A stretch of DNA of 64,000 bases. It comes from Chloroflexi bacterium HGW-Chloroflexi-6 (GTDB lineage: Bacteria > Chloroflexota > Anaerolineae > Anaerolineales > Villigracilaceae). Below the pieces are notes generated by a model that was not told where the DNA came from, made no database searches, and saw nothing but the letters and a program-made list of their open reading frames with translations. Shown here piece by piece: positions 34,861 to 43,805 of the stretch (the first letter of the stretch is position 1; each line of letters opens with the position of its first letter). The translations under genes were made by a program, and so were the position numbers. Location: assembly GCA_002840685.1 (NCBI GenBank), contig PHBU01000014.1:155805-219804 (forward strand), in the 5' to 3' direction.

Positions 34861-36010
34861 CTAAGTCTGCCACTATTTTTTCAACCAGGCTGGCAACCTC
34901 GTCCAATTTGGCCGCGCTCATGCCAGCCAGATCATCATACGGCTGGTGCGCCAGCGAGCGCGTCCCGACCGCGCTCAGCGCCAAGGCCGGGATGCCGCGA
35001 AAAGCAAAGGTTGAGTGATTGCTTTCAGGCCAGGGTTCGACCCAAACCACGCCGGGGAACGTTACAGCGGCCTTGCGCACTTTGGCTTCAAACGCTTCCG
35101 ATTCAGAAAACGCGGTAATACTGGTCGATCCGAGCATTGGGCCAACCCCATCCATATTGATGGCGCACTGGATGGAGTCGAAATAGGATTCGGCCCGTCG
35201 CAGGTACTCATCGTCGCCCATCGGCAGGTATTCCTCGCCGTTGAAAACGACAAATTCCAACCCGATGCCTGAATCCGGTTTCGAGAGGCGTTCAGCCAAG
35301 CCGAGCAGGACGGCCACTCCCCCGCCATTATCGCTGGCACCGGGGGTATTGATCTTGGTGTCGAAGTGGGCGCATAAGACCAGCCGTTTTTTGGCATTCG
35401 GATGGGTGCGCGCCACGATATTGCGCGCTGCTGCCGGGGTCCGCACTGCTTCGATGCACAAATGCGCCACCTGGTCGGGGTTTTGCATCAGGCGCCGGGC
35501 CGCCTCGGCTGAGATGGTCGCCGCGGGCAGGTTAAGCTCCCAGTCTTCGGTCAGTTGGCCGTAGTAATCGGTGGCAGTCGGCGGGGCGAGCAAAGCCGCA
35601 GGTTGGATCGCTTCAAGCGTCTGGAGGATCTTATCGTCGCGTTCTTCCTTGAGAAACCAAGATTTCGGCGAGAGCGGCACGCTGACCAGTTCGCCATAGA
35701 GCAGCAGCAACTTTCCTTTGGCGGCGGCCAGCTCCAGTTCCGGCAGCGTCCCGGCACAGACCACCGGCGCGGTAACATCACAGGGCGGCGAAAAGGGATT
35801 TGCGGCGGCATCCAATCTTTCGCCGTTAATTTCCAGAAGCGTTTTTTGCACATCCCAGGCTGTGCAAGCGTAAGGCTGCTCTTCAACCTGCAACCCGGCG
35901 GCGCTGAAAGTGGATGCAATAAAATCGGCCGCCGCCTGGTTGGCTTGGGAGCCAATCGGGCGGGGGCCGAAATTTGTGAGCGTGGTCAGATGCTCGAAAA
36001 TGCGAGACAT
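34841..36010 (-). CDS. M28 family zinc peptidase
   Basis: An aminopeptidase-like protein of 389 residues. It has the M28 metal-ligand set: His and Asp in LCAHFDTKINTPGASDNGGGVA (HFDT then SDNGGG), the catalytic Glu pair in FNGEEYLPMGDDEY, Asp in CAINMDGVG, and a late His (RSLAHQPYDDLA). No signal peptide is present, so it probably acts in the cytoplasm. It lies two bases downstream of rny and may be co-transcribed with it. Its specificity (leucine, glutamine or similar) cannot be read from sequence. Confidence 0.88.
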   Translation of the reverse strand: MSRIFEHLTTLTNFGPRPIGSQANQAAADFIASTFSAAGLQVEEQPYACTAWDVQKTLLEINGERLDAAANPFSPPCDVTAPVVCAGTLPELELAAAKGKLLLLYGELVSVPLSPKSWFLKEERDDKILQTLEAIQPAALLAPPTATDYYGQLTEDWELNLPAATISAEAARRLMQNPDQVAHLCIEAVRTPAAARNIVARTHPNAKKRLVLCAHFDTKINTPGASDNGGGVAVLLGLAERLSKPDSGIGLEFVVFNGEEYLPMGDDEYLRRAESYFDSIQCAINMDGVGPMLGSTSITAFSESEAFEAKVRKAAVTFPGVVWVEPWPESNHSTFAFRGIPALALSAVGTRSLAHQPYDDLAGMSAAKLDEVASLVEKIVADLAKIPAK

Positions 36011-36012
36011 GT

Positions 36013-37557
36013 TTATTTGGCGTAATCGACGGCGCGGGTTTCTCGAATGACGGTGACTTTGATCTGGCCGGGGTATTGCATGGTTTCTTCGATCTTCTTG
36101 GCGATGTCGCGCGCCAGGCGGGTCGAGGCCAGGTCATCGATCTCTTCGGGGCGGACGATGATGCGCACTTCGCGCCCGGCCTGGATGGCGTAAGATTGGC
36201 TGACGCCTTCGAAGGAATTGGCCATTTCTTCGAGGGTGCGGATGCGTTTGATGTAGGCTTCGAGATCTTCACGGCGGGCGCCGGGGCGAGCGCCAGAGAT
36301 GGCGTCGGCAGCTTCGGCGATGACCGCTTCGATGGTTTCTTGTTCGACTTCGTGGTGGTGGGCAGCAATCGCGTTGACCACCTGCGGGTGGACACCGTAG
36401 CGTTTACAGAATTCCGCGCCCAGGGCGGCGTGCGTGCCTTCCTGGTTGTGATCCATGGCCTTGCCAACATCGTGCAGGAAAGCTCCCTGCTTGGCCAGCA
36501 CCACGTTTGCGCCCAACTCAGCGGCCAGGATGCCGCCCAGCTTGGCAACTTCAACGGCATGGGCCAGTTGGTTCTGCCCGTAAGAGGTGCGGAATTTGAG
36601 ACGTCCCATCATGCGCAGGACTTCGGGGTGAATACCAGTAACACCGGCGTCAAAGGCGGCTTGTTCGCCGGCTTCGGCCATAACTTTTTCGACAGCTTTG
36701 GTCTCGTCTTCGATGACTTTTTCGATGTAAGCCGGGTGAATGCGCCCATCGACGGTCAGGCGGGTCAGGGCGCGCCGGGCAATTTCACGGCGGACCGAGT
36801 CAAAACACGAGATGGTCACAGATTCGGGGGTATCGTCGACAATCACGTCGACCCCGGCGGCCTGTTCAAAGGCGCGGATGTTACGTCCGTTGCGACCGAC
36901 GATGCGGCCCTTCATTTCTTCATTGGGCAGGGGCACAACCGAGGAGGTCACTTCGGAGACATGCTCAGAAGCCACGCGCTGGATGGCATCGGCGATCAGG
37001 TGGCGGGCGCGTTTTTCACCTTCTTCACGAGCTTCCGCTTCGACCTGGCGAATGATGCGCGCCATATCGTTGCGGGCGTCTTTTTCAACTTCATCGAGCA
37101 AGATCTGGCGCGCCTGATCTTTCGGCATTTCAGCGATTTCTTGCAGTTTCACGATCTCTTGTTCATACAATTTTTCAACTTCATTGGCGCGCCGGTCAAT
37201 GTTGGACTGGCGTTTATTGAGAACTTGTTCACGCTGTTCAAGGCGTTCAACCCGCACATCCAATTCGGCGCGGCGCCGGTCAAGACGTTCGGCTTCGCGG
37301 CTGATTTCGCCGCGCCGCATGTTGACATCTTTTTCCGCGTCCTGAACAATTTTCAAGGCGCGGTCACGCGCATCGAGTTCGATTTTGTTGGCTTTTTCGC
37401 TGGCAGTCTGAACGATGCCCTGGGCACGCGATTCTTCTTCACGACGGGCTTTTTCCGTCCGGGAACGATTGACATAGTACCCTATCGCCAGGCCTGCGGC
37501 CAGCGCAACCACTACCAAAATGATCCAAATTATTACACCAATGATGGGACCGTTCAT
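36013..37557 (-). CDS. rny: Ribonuclease Y
   Basis: The membrane-bound endoribonuclease that starts mRNA decay, 514 residues. An N-terminal membrane helix (about 3-26) is followed by a long coiled coil (30-200), a KH RNA-binding domain (GRIVGRNGRNIRAFEQAAG) and an HD domain (GAFLHDVGKAMDHNQEGTHA, then ANSFEGVSQSYAIQAGREVR). The length and domain order are standard. Its start overlaps the recX stop (ATGA), so the two are translated together from a promoter ahead of recX. Confidence 0.96.
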   Translation of the reverse strand: MNGPIIGVIIWIILVVVALAAGLAIGYYVNRSRTEKARREEESRAQGIVQTASEKANKIELDARDRALKIVQDAEKDVNMRRGEISREAERLDRRRAELDVRVERLEQREQVLNKRQSNIDRRANEVEKLYEQEIVKLQEIAEMPKDQARQILLDEVEKDARNDMARIIRQVEAEAREEGEKRARHLIADAIQRVASEHVSEVTSSVVPLPNEEMKGRIVGRNGRNIRAFEQAAGVDVIVDDTPESVTISCFDSVRREIARRALTRLTVDGRIHPAYIEKVIEDETKAVEKVMAEAGEQAAFDAGVTGIHPEVLRMMGRLKFRTSYGQNQLAHAVEVAKLGGILAAELGANVVLAKQGAFLHDVGKAMDHNQEGTHAALGAEFCKRYGVHPQVVNAIAAHHHEVEQETIEAVIAEAADAISGARPGARREDLEAYIKRIRTLEEMANSFEGVSQSYAIQAGREVRIIVRPEEIDDLASTRLARDIAKKIEETMQYPGQIKVTVIRETRAVDYAK

Positions 37558-38216
37558 GTTTCATCCTCTTCTTCTAAGATATGATTTCCACCTGAAGGAT
37601 GTTCTTCTTGCCAGACTTGCCGGGTAACGGGTGCAATCACCTCATAAGGAAACCCGCGCCTGCTGAGAAATCCGCCAAGTTTGTTGCGAAAATCTTGCCA
37701 GGCCAGCCCCTTCAATTTGCGGATGTGCTTGCGCGCCGCGTCAAGGGCCAGGGATTCTTCATCTGTCATCTCGTCCAGGGTGTTTTCGATGATCGTTTCA
37801 TCGAGTCCCTTTTGACGAAGTTCCAACCGCAGGGCGCGTCGCCCGCGCGGACGAAAGGTGTTGCGATTCTCAACCCAGGTTCGGGCAAAATCATGGTCAT
37901 TCAACAGGCCAGCATTTTGCAAACGTTCAAGCGTGTTTTGGATGACCGGTTCTGGTATTTCGTGTTTTTCCAGGTTCTTGCGAACTTCCTCTAGGGAGCG
38001 CGCCCGGTAACTGAGAAAATGGAGGGCCATTTGCATCGCCACTTCACAGGAGTCTTCCCCTTGAAGCGAGCTGATTTTGTCTTCGCTGAGTTCTTGCCCG
38101 ACCTGCAACCAGGCCGCAACAATTCGCGAAAGCCCAAAAGCAAACTGATCATCGAGATAGATGTTAACCCGGCTCGGATTTCGCTTTTGTGCTTCAATTG
38201 CCGTAATTTTTCTCAT
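37554..38216 (-). CDS. recX: Regulatory protein RecX
   Basis: RecX of 220 residues, a modulator that binds RecA filaments and limits recombination. It has the family helices: SCEVAMQMALHFLSYRARS, VRKNLEKHEIPEPVIQNTL, GLLNDHDFARTWVENR and RPRGRRALRLELRQKGLDE. The ATG at 38216 is preferred; a GTG four codons earlier is possible and neither has a good ribosome binding site. recA is not adjacent in the window. It overlaps rny. Confidence 0.9.
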   Translation of the reverse strand: MRKITAIEAQKRNPSRVNIYLDDQFAFGLSRIVAAWLQVGQELSEDKISSLQGEDSCEVAMQMALHFLSYRARSLEEVRKNLEKHEIPEPVIQNTLERLQNAGLLNDHDFARTWVENRNTFRPRGRRALRLELRQKGLDETIIENTLDEMTDEESLALDAARKHIRKLKGLAWQDFRNKLGGFLSRRGFPYEVIAPVTRQVWQEEHPSGGNHILEEEDET

Positions 38217-38363
38217 GGTTAAAAACACACAGCCGCTGACCTGCGCAGGCCGCGGCTGAGAGATAAAACTGGATAACCAGAAAACACCACCTGTAACAGG
38301 CAGTCTTTCAAGGGGAAGTTAAGCGCACAGAATCATTCCTGCGGCGCACAACAGCAAAAACAG
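38217..38363 (-). promoter_or_regulatory. Structured leader of the recX-rny transcript
   Basis: The transcript starting near 38363 has about 147 untranslated bases. They include a strong nested hairpin (38235-38263: CAGCCGC ... GCGGCTG enclosing CCTGCGCAGG) close to the recX start. It may control translation, or be an RNase Y autoregulatory site. Confidence 0.5.
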
Positions 38364-38369
38364 AAGTCA

Positions 38370-38398
38370 ATTGTAGGCGTATCGTCCCGTCCAGTCAA
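38370..38398 (-). promoter_or_regulatory. Sigma-70 type promoter of recX-rny
   Basis: On the minus strand: -35 TTGACT (38393-38398), a 17-base spacer, and -10 TACAAT (38370-38375). Confidence 0.7.
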
Positions 38399-38502
38399 AA
38401 AATCGGGCAGATAGACTTCAGGGTTTTGCCTGCATAACCAGAGCAGGCGGGTCCAATTTTTATCCAGAAAATGCCAAGCCACGACCGCATTCAGGCGGTA
38501 CG

Positions 38503-38524
38503 ACGATTGTTAATAAACAATCGT
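38503..38524. promoter_or_regulatory. Perfect 9-bp inverted repeat upstream of recX
   Basis: Arms ACGATTGTT and AACAATCGT around AATA. It is a candidate regulator binding site, or a weak terminator for the cysteine desulfurase gene 52 bases away. It is not a LexA-type box. Confidence 0.35.
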
Positions 38525-38575
38525 TAATATTTGGATGTATTATACCTGAGAATGTAAAATCTGGAAAAAATTGTT

Positions 38576-39739
38576 TCACCCGCGGGCTAGCCTGCGCGCC
38601 TGTTCAATCAGCCTGGGCAGGGCTTGCAGGAAGTTTTCAACATCGACCGGCGTTGTAGAGGCTCCCAGCGTCACCCGCAGTGAGCCAAGCGCCCAATCGC
38701 GGCTGAACCCCAGGCTGGTGACGGCTTCCGAAGGCTCAGGGTTGCCCGTTTTGCAGGCCGACCCCGATGAGCAGGCAAACCCGGCTGCATCGAGCAACTG
38801 CAAGAGCAGGTTGCCGTCGGCATCCTTGAAGACAAACGAAGCATGGTTTGGCAAACGGGACTCAAGATGCCCGGTCAGCCTGGATTCGGGAACCGATTCA
38901 AGCACCGACCCGATAATTTTATCGCGCAGCGGGCGCAGATGCGCTGTCCGCGCCCCGCGCTCGGCCACCGCCAGGCGCAGCGACTCTGCCAGCCCAACGA
39001 TCAGCGGGATGTTCTGCGTCCCGGCCCGCAGGCCGAATTCCTGCCCGCCGCCGGTCAGGTGCGGGGTCAGGCCCGTCCCCTTGCGGACATAAAGCGCCCC
39101 AACGCCCTTCGGCCCGTAGAATTTGTGCGCTCCCAACGAGAGCAGATCCACGCCCAGGCGCTGGACATCAACATCCAGATAGGCAGCGGCCTGAACGGCG
39201 TCGCTGTGAAGGGGAATCTCATGCGCACGGCAAATCGCCGCCAGTTCGGGGATGGGATTGACCGTGCCAAACTCATTGTTGGCAACCATAACTGAAACCA
39301 GGGCTGTTTTGTCGCAAATCGCCATTTCGAGCGCGGCGGGTGTCACCATGCCGGTTTCGTCCACATCCAGCCACTCGACCTGGAAACCGTGCAATTTTTC
39401 CAACTGCATGGCGGTTTTCGAGACCGCCGGGTGCTCGGCGCGCGAGCACAAGATCCAGTTCGCGCCGGTTTTGTCGCGTTGAGCAAACGCCGCGCCGCGC
39501 AAGGCCAGATTATCCGATTCGGAGCCGCAAGATGTGAAAATAACCTCGTCCGGCCGGCAGTTCAGGGCGCTGGCGATCGTCTCACGGGCGGTTTCCAGGG
39601 CAGATTCGGCGCGCTGTCCGATACGGTGAACAGAGGACGGATTGCCAAAATTTTCGCTAAAGTAGGGCAACATCGCCTCGAGCACGCGCGGATCGACCGG
39701 GGTTGTGGCAGCATAGTCAAAATAAACAGGATTTTTCAT
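38576..39739 (-). CDS. Cysteine desulfurase (NifS/IscS family)
   Basis: A PLP enzyme of 387 residues that takes sulfur from cysteine for Fe-S clusters and tRNA thiolation. It has the start VYFDYAATTPVDPRVLEAM, NEFGTVNPI, the PLP lysine in LGAHKFYGPKGVGALY, GGGQEFGLRAGTQNI, and the catalytic Cys in FACSSGSACKTG. No IscU, SufU or MnmA gene is adjacent, so its sulfur acceptor is not indicated. Start 39739 is supported by GAGGAAA; a reading extended upstream would run into the divergent gene and is rejected. Confidence 0.93.
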   Translation of the reverse strand: MKNPVYFDYAATTPVDPRVLEAMLPYFSENFGNPSSVHRIGQRAESALETARETIASALNCRPDEVIFTSCGSESDNLALRGAAFAQRDKTGANWILCSRAEHPAVSKTAMQLEKLHGFQVEWLDVDETGMVTPAALEMAICDKTALVSVMVANNEFGTVNPIPELAAICRAHEIPLHSDAVQAAAYLDVDVQRLGVDLLSLGAHKFYGPKGVGALYVRKGTGLTPHLTGGGQEFGLRAGTQNIPLIVGLAESLRLAVAERGARTAHLRPLRDKIIGSVLESVPESRLTGHLESRLPNHASFVFKDADGNLLLQLLDAAGFACSSGSACKTGNPEPSEAVTSLGFSRDWALGSLRVTLGASTTPVDVENFLQALPRLIEQARRLARG

Positions 39740-39862
39740 AAGAATATTTCCTCGAGAAACCGAATTATACCGCTCGCCAAAATTCCCACACAAAAACTCT
39801 GTTACACGATTTTTTTTGGTAAACTTGCTTAACTCATTCGACAAACATCTAACAGGCCTTTC

Positions 39863-41731
39863 GTGAAAAAATTCCTTCGTAACCTGACCATCAGCCTCAT
39901 CAGCATCGTTGCAATAGCAGTCACCATCTATGCCCTGCTGCCCAAAGGTCCGCGCGACCCGATGGAATACAGCGGCCTGACCAAAACCGAAAAAACACTC
40001 TTCGTTGGCGATGAGTACGCTGCCGTGACCGGTACGCCCTGGGCCACCCAGGCCGCGCTGGATGTACTTGCCAGGGGCGGCACGGCCTGTGACGCGGCGG
40101 TCAGCGCCCTGCTGACCCTGAACGTCACCCACGGCGAGGCAGCTTCGTTCCCAGGTGTGGCTCCGCTGATGTATTACAACGCCGGCAGCGGCCAGGTCAA
40201 ATCCTATATCGGCGCGGGCAAAGCCCCCATGGCCGCCAGCATCGAAAAATTTACAGCACGCGGCTTTGAAACCGTCCCCGAAATGGATATCTACGCTCAA
40301 CTCGTTCCGGCTTCGCCAGATGTGATGGTCGCTCTGTTGCAAGAGTGCGGCACACGGCCCTTTAGCGAGCTGGCCGCCCCGGCCATCCGCCTGGCGCGCG
40401 ATGGCTTCCCGATCCACGCTATCATGGCCCGCAACCTGAACTTCTCGCTGATCGAGCGCATCGGCTTCTCGATCATCATGCCGTATAACTCCCAGGTCTA
40501 TATCAAAGGCGAATGGTGGCGTCCGGTTCACCTGTACGATCGTTTCACCCAGCCCGACCTGGCCGGGACCCTGCAAGCCCTGTCCGATGCTGCCGATGAA
40601 GCCCCTGACAACCAGAGCGGCTACCAGGCCGTACGCGATTATTTCTACACAGGCCCGATCGCCGAGAAAATCGTCGCCCTGCACGAAGAGAAAAACGGGC
40701 TGATCAGCGCCGAAGATCTCGCAACCTATAGCGGCGGTTGGGAAACCCCGGTCAGCGGCAGTTACGGCCCCTATACCTTTTACGGCAACGGAACCTGGTC
40801 ACAGGGTGCTGTCGAGCCGATGGCCCTGCAAATTCTGGAAGGCATCGATCTGAAAAGCCTTGGCCACAACAGCCCGGCCTATATCCACACCCTCACCCAG
40901 GCCATCGAACTGGTTTTCGCCGACCGCGAAGCCTACCTTGGCGATGCCGCCTTTGTGAATGTGCCACTCGAAACCTTGCTCTCAAAGGAATACGCCACCC
41001 AACGCCGGGCTTTGATGACGGATTCAGCCTTTGGCCTGCTCCCGCCGCCCGGCCAGATACCCGGCTATCAGCCCTCATCCGCACCTACCAGCACGGACGT
41101 GCGCGCCAGCCTCGGCCTGTTTGAGCGTTTAACTGCCGATTTCCAGGCCGGGCAGGACACCTCGCAACTGGCCATCCTCGACCAGTACGGCAACTCGGTT
41201 GTCATCACCCCCTCCGATTTTCCACAGACCCCGATGGTTCCCGGCACGGGACTGAATCTCGGCAACCGCATGAACCAGTTCCGCCTCGACCCGACCCACG
41301 TCGACGCGCTGGAGCCGGGCAAACGCCCGCGCATCACCCCGCACTCGGTCATCGTCTTCAAAGACGGTAAATACTTCATGTCCTTCTCAACCCCCGGCGG
41401 CGACATGCAAGCCCAGGCCTTGATCCAGGTTTTTCTGAACATGGTTGTCTTTGAGATGGACATTCAGCAGGCCATCAGCGCACCGCGTTTCTACAGCATC
41501 AGCGCGCCATCTTCCTTTGCGCCGCACGAATTTACCCCCGGCGGCTTGCGCCTCGAAGCCAGCCTGTATGAGCAAGCGGCTGAAGGTTTGCAAGACATTG
41601 GCTACACGACAGAACGAGACCCGGATTGGGACAAAGATTATGGGGCAGTCGGCGCGATCCTGATCGGTGAAGACGGCCGCATCTACGCCGGAGCCGATCC
41701 GCGCGAGGAAACCCTGGCCGGCGGAGAGTAA
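39863..41731 (+). CDS. Gamma-glutamyltransferase family protein with N-terminal membrane anchor
   Basis: A protein of 622 residues. A hydrophobic anchor or signal (about 8-28) is followed by a gamma-glutamyltransferase fold of the Ntn-hydrolase type: VTGTPWATQAALDVLARGGTACDAAVSALLTLNVTHGEAASFPG (split), GAGKAP, ELAAPAIRLARDGFPI and STPGGDMQAQALIQVFLNMV. The usual nucleophile site TTHxSVVD is here DTSQLAILDQYGNS, so the Thr is retained but the following Thr-His is replaced by Ser-Gln. It begins with GTG. It would be exported and process gamma-glutamyl compounds, but the changed motif leaves activity open. Confidence 0.82.
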   Translation: MKKFLRNLTISLISIVAIAVTIYALLPKGPRDPMEYSGLTKTEKTLFVGDEYAAVTGTPWATQAALDVLARGGTACDAAVSALLTLNVTHGEAASFPGVAPLMYYNAGSGQVKSYIGAGKAPMAASIEKFTARGFETVPEMDIYAQLVPASPDVMVALLQECGTRPFSELAAPAIRLARDGFPIHAIMARNLNFSLIERIGFSIIMPYNSQVYIKGEWWRPVHLYDRFTQPDLAGTLQALSDAADEAPDNQSGYQAVRDYFYTGPIAEKIVALHEEKNGLISAEDLATYSGGWETPVSGSYGPYTFYGNGTWSQGAVEPMALQILEGIDLKSLGHNSPAYIHTLTQAIELVFADREAYLGDAAFVNVPLETLLSKEYATQRRALMTDSAFGLLPPPGQIPGYQPSSAPTSTDVRASLGLFERLTADFQAGQDTSQLAILDQYGNSVVITPSDFPQTPMVPGTGLNLGNRMNQFRLDPTHVDALEPGKRPRITPHSVIVFKDGKYFMSFSTPGGDMQAQALIQVFLNMVVFEMDIQQAISAPRFYSISAPSSFAPHEFTPGGLRLEASLYEQAAEGLQDIGYTTERDPDWDKDYGAVGAILIGEDGRIYAGADPREETLAGGE

Positions 41732-41753
41732 CCTCGCAGAAAGGTAGAAACTC

Positions 41754-42215
41754 GTGGAATTAAACCAACTACAGACCTTCATCGTCCGCGCCAAAGCCGC
41801 GACCTATGTTGGTAGCGGCGCACACAGCGCCTCCAGCCGCCCCGGCTCTCACGATTTGCAATATCGCGAAGGCGACTGGCTCTACATCGACAGCTACTTC
41901 GGCGGGACAGATTTCATCGGAGAGGAAGCTGTCTTCTTCAAAGAAAAACCTGTTTGGGCGATGAACTATTACGGCTACATCCTGCAGCCGGAGCTGCTCA
42001 GCGCAGCCGAGGCCGGGGGCATGATCAAAACCAGTCTTTCCATCCTGTATGCCGAAGGCCGCTTTCTGGGCGGTTTCCGTCACAGCGCTGGAAATTTGAC
42101 CTACATCGACACCAGCGAAGGCGACTTCAGCCACTTCCACGGCAAGGAATGGATCGAGCGCGAGGGCGTCAGGGTCTACGAACTGGTTTACCACGGCGGG
42201 CTGGTCAAGGATTAA
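41754..42215 (+). CDS. DUF5680-like protein
   Basis: A small soluble protein of 153 residues. It opens with LQTFIVRAKAATYVG, followed by RPGSHDLQYREGDWLYIDSYFGGTDFIGEEAVF (split) and an ending YELVYHGGLV. This pattern recalls the DUF5680 family of unknown function, rich in aromatic and Gly residues on conserved strands. It starts with GTG after AAAGG and is followed four bases later by the hydrolase gene, so the two are co-transcribed and probably functionally linked. Confidence 0.65.
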   Translation: MELNQLQTFIVRAKAATYVGSGAHSASSRPGSHDLQYREGDWLYIDSYFGGTDFIGEEAVFFKEKPVWAMNYYGYILQPELLSAAEAGGMIKTSLSILYAEGRFLGGFRHSAGNLTYIDTSEGDFSHFHGKEWIEREGVRVYELVYHGGLVKD

Positions 42216-42219
42216 AAAC

Positions 42220-43044
42220 ATGCTGCCCTTCAAACCATTCCTGGCCCCCGAACACGAACCATTCCACTTTGAGGGCGGCCAGCCCGCCGCCCTGTTGGTG
42301 CACGGTTTCCCCGGCACGCCGCTCGAAATGCGCGCCACGGGTGAAACCCTGCATCAACTTGGCTTTACGACAAAGGGGATTTTACTGCCCGGATTTGGCT
42401 CAGAGATCGAAAACCTGCCCAAGAAAACCGCGCAGGACTGGCTGAACGCGGTTCTCTCGGCCCTGGAAGAATTACGCCGGAGCCATTCTCCCCTTTTGCT
42501 GGTTGGCAATTCGATGGGTTCGGCCCTGTCCTTGGCTGCGGCCGCACAGGCGAAGATTGACGGTTTAATCATCTATGCCCCCTTCTGGAAGATTCCCGGC
42601 CCGCTGTGGGCCTCAGCGTCCGTTCTACGGCACATCCTGCAGCAGGTCAAGCCGATGCGCATCATGAAGCCCGATTTCAACAGCAGCCAGTTCCGCCAGG
42701 GGTTGGCCGACTTCCTGCCAGGAATCGACATCGACGACCCCGCCATCCGCGAGCAGATCATCGATTTCAATGTGCCGATCGGCCTGTTCGATGAAATCCG
42801 CAAAGCCGGGCAAATGGGCTACCAGGCCATCCCGCGCCAGTCCGCCCCGACCCTGATTTTGCAGGGCCGCACCGACAACCTGGTCGACTACAAACTCACC
42901 CGCGCCAATCTGACGCGTTATCCGGTTCAGGTGACCTATGCAGAGTTTGACGGCGGCCACGACCTGTACGACCCTTCCAGACCCGCCTGGGGCAAGGTAA
43001 AGCAACAGCTCACGCTGTTTGCAAGACAGATTCTAAACAATTGA
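42220..43044 (+). CDS. Alpha/beta hydrolase, esterase-like
   Basis: A hydrolase of 274 residues with the oxyanion motif LLVHGFPGTPLEM, the nucleophile Ser in LVGNSMGSALSL, the late acid QGRTDNLVD and the His in FDGGHDLYD. It is a distant paralogue of the esterase at 29250-30053 but lacks the ten-residue insert there. A cap region (about 125-200) with IPGPLWASASVLRHIL might determine substrate. It ends the small operon with the DUF5680-like gene and is followed by a terminator. Confidence 0.85.
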   Translation: MLPFKPFLAPEHEPFHFEGGQPAALLVHGFPGTPLEMRATGETLHQLGFTTKGILLPGFGSEIENLPKKTAQDWLNAVLSALEELRRSHSPLLLVGNSMGSALSLAAAAQAKIDGLIIYAPFWKIPGPLWASASVLRHILQQVKPMRIMKPDFNSSQFRQGLADFLPGIDIDDPAIREQIIDFNVPIGLFDEIRKAGQMGYQAIPRQSAPTLILQGRTDNLVDYKLTRANLTRYPVQVTYAEFDGGHDLYDPSRPAWGKVKQQLTLFARQILNN

Positions 43045-43108
43045 ACTGCCACTCACGCCATCTGCGCTGTCCATATAGAATAAACTGGCGAACATTGCCA
43101 GTACCAAG

Positions 43109-43147
43109 CAAAAGAAGCCGATAAAGTTTTTTATCGGCTTCTTTTGC
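43109..43147. terminator. Intrinsic terminator upstream of padR
   Basis: A 17-bp perfect stem, arms CAAAAGAAGCCGATAAA and TTTATCGGCTTCTTTTG, ending the hydrolase operon. Confidence 0.88.
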
Positions 43148-43166
43148 TTCAGGCTGTATGAAGATC

Positions 43167-43195
43167 TTGACATGGCAAAGTACATATGTTATTAA
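43167..43195 (+). promoter_or_regulatory. Sigma-70 type promoter of padR-EF-Ts
   Basis: -35 TTGACA (43167-43172), a 17-base spacer and -10 TATTAA (43190-43195). The -10 lies inside the perfect palindrome. Confidence 0.75.
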
Positions 43196-43207
43196 TAACA
43201 TATGTAC
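43180..43207. promoter_or_regulatory. PadR-type operator overlapping the -10 box
   Basis: A 28-bp perfect palindrome with half-site TACATATGTTATT. The ATGT...ACAT core is like known PadR operators. Binding would block RNA polymerase, implying autorepression. Confidence 0.75.
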
Positions 43208-43233
43208 AAAATAACCTACCTAAAGGATTTCAA

Positions 43234-43785
43234 ATGGATTTACGCTCCGCTATTCTCGGCCTGCTCAGTTGGAAACAATCTTCAGGATATGATTTAAAAC
43301 AAATTATTTCTGATTCGGATGTTTTTTATTGGTCCGGGAACAATAACCAGATCTATAAAATCCTGCTCGAACTCCAGAAGGAGGAACTGGTAAGCCATCA
43401 AGTTCAGCTTCAAGAGAGTCTGCCCGCCAAGAAAGTTTATTCCATCACTGAGAAGGGTTTATCCGAACTGCGTCAGAGTCTGCTAGCAACCCCAGAGATC
43501 CCCGAACTACACAAGAACTTCCTTGTCCAATTGGCGTGGACAGAAATACTGTCTGATAAGGAAATCCTGACTCTCTTAAAAAAATACGAGGATGAGATCT
43601 CCGATCGCCTGCGCATGTACCAGCACCAGTCTGCGCGATCCGGTAGCATCCCAGAACGTTCAAAACGAGAGAAATACCTTTGGAAGCGTATCGCTGATAA
43701 TTTCATCAACACATACCAGGCTGAACTTGACTGGGTCCACCAAACGCAGCGCGAGTTTAGCGAAGGAAAATTCGAAGACAAATAA
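43234..43785 (+). CDS. PadR family transcriptional repressor
   Basis: A repressor of 183 residues. The N-terminal winged helix begins DLRSAILGLLSWKQSSGYDLKQII (split), with NNNQIYKILLELQKEELV and KKVYSITEKGLSELRQSL; a C-terminal dimerisation helix pair (about 90-175) follows. This fits the PadR-s2 group, which answers to phenolics or drugs. The ATG at 43234 follows AAAGGA. It is the first gene of a two-gene operon with the EF-Ts-like gene and is preceded by a perfect palindrome at its own -10 box, so it is probably self-repressing. Confidence 0.9.
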   Translation: MDLRSAILGLLSWKQSSGYDLKQIISDSDVFYWSGNNNQIYKILLELQKEELVSHQVQLQESLPAKKVYSITEKGLSELRQSLLATPEIPELHKNFLVQLAWTEILSDKEILTLLKKYEDEISDRLRMYQHQSARSGSIPERSKREKYLWKRIADNFINTYQAELDWVHQTQREFSEGKFEDK

Positions 43786-43805
43786 AAAAACAAAAGGCAA
43801 TCACG

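Larger units (their letters stand above)
38217..38575. other. 359-base intergenic stretch before recX
   Basis: This stretch has no gene. It holds the recX promoter (38370-38398), its structured leader (38217-38363) and a separate inverted repeat (38503-38524). The part at 38400-38500 holds nothing I recognise. Confidence 0.6.

Noticed and set aside
36076..37584. Long open frame on the plus strand opposite RNase Y (502 codons)
   Set aside because: Antisense of a well-supported gene, with no recognisable domain and Phe/Asp-rich low-complexity translation.
38503..38524. LexA box before recX
   Set aside because: The inverted repeat ACGATTGTT/AACAATCGT does not match the GAACnnnnGTTC or CTG-type LexA sites.
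38576..40684. Cysteine desulfurase read as a 702-residue protein
   Set aside because: The extra 315 residues are antisense to the divergent gamma-glutamyltransferase gene; a ribosome binding site supports the start at 39739.
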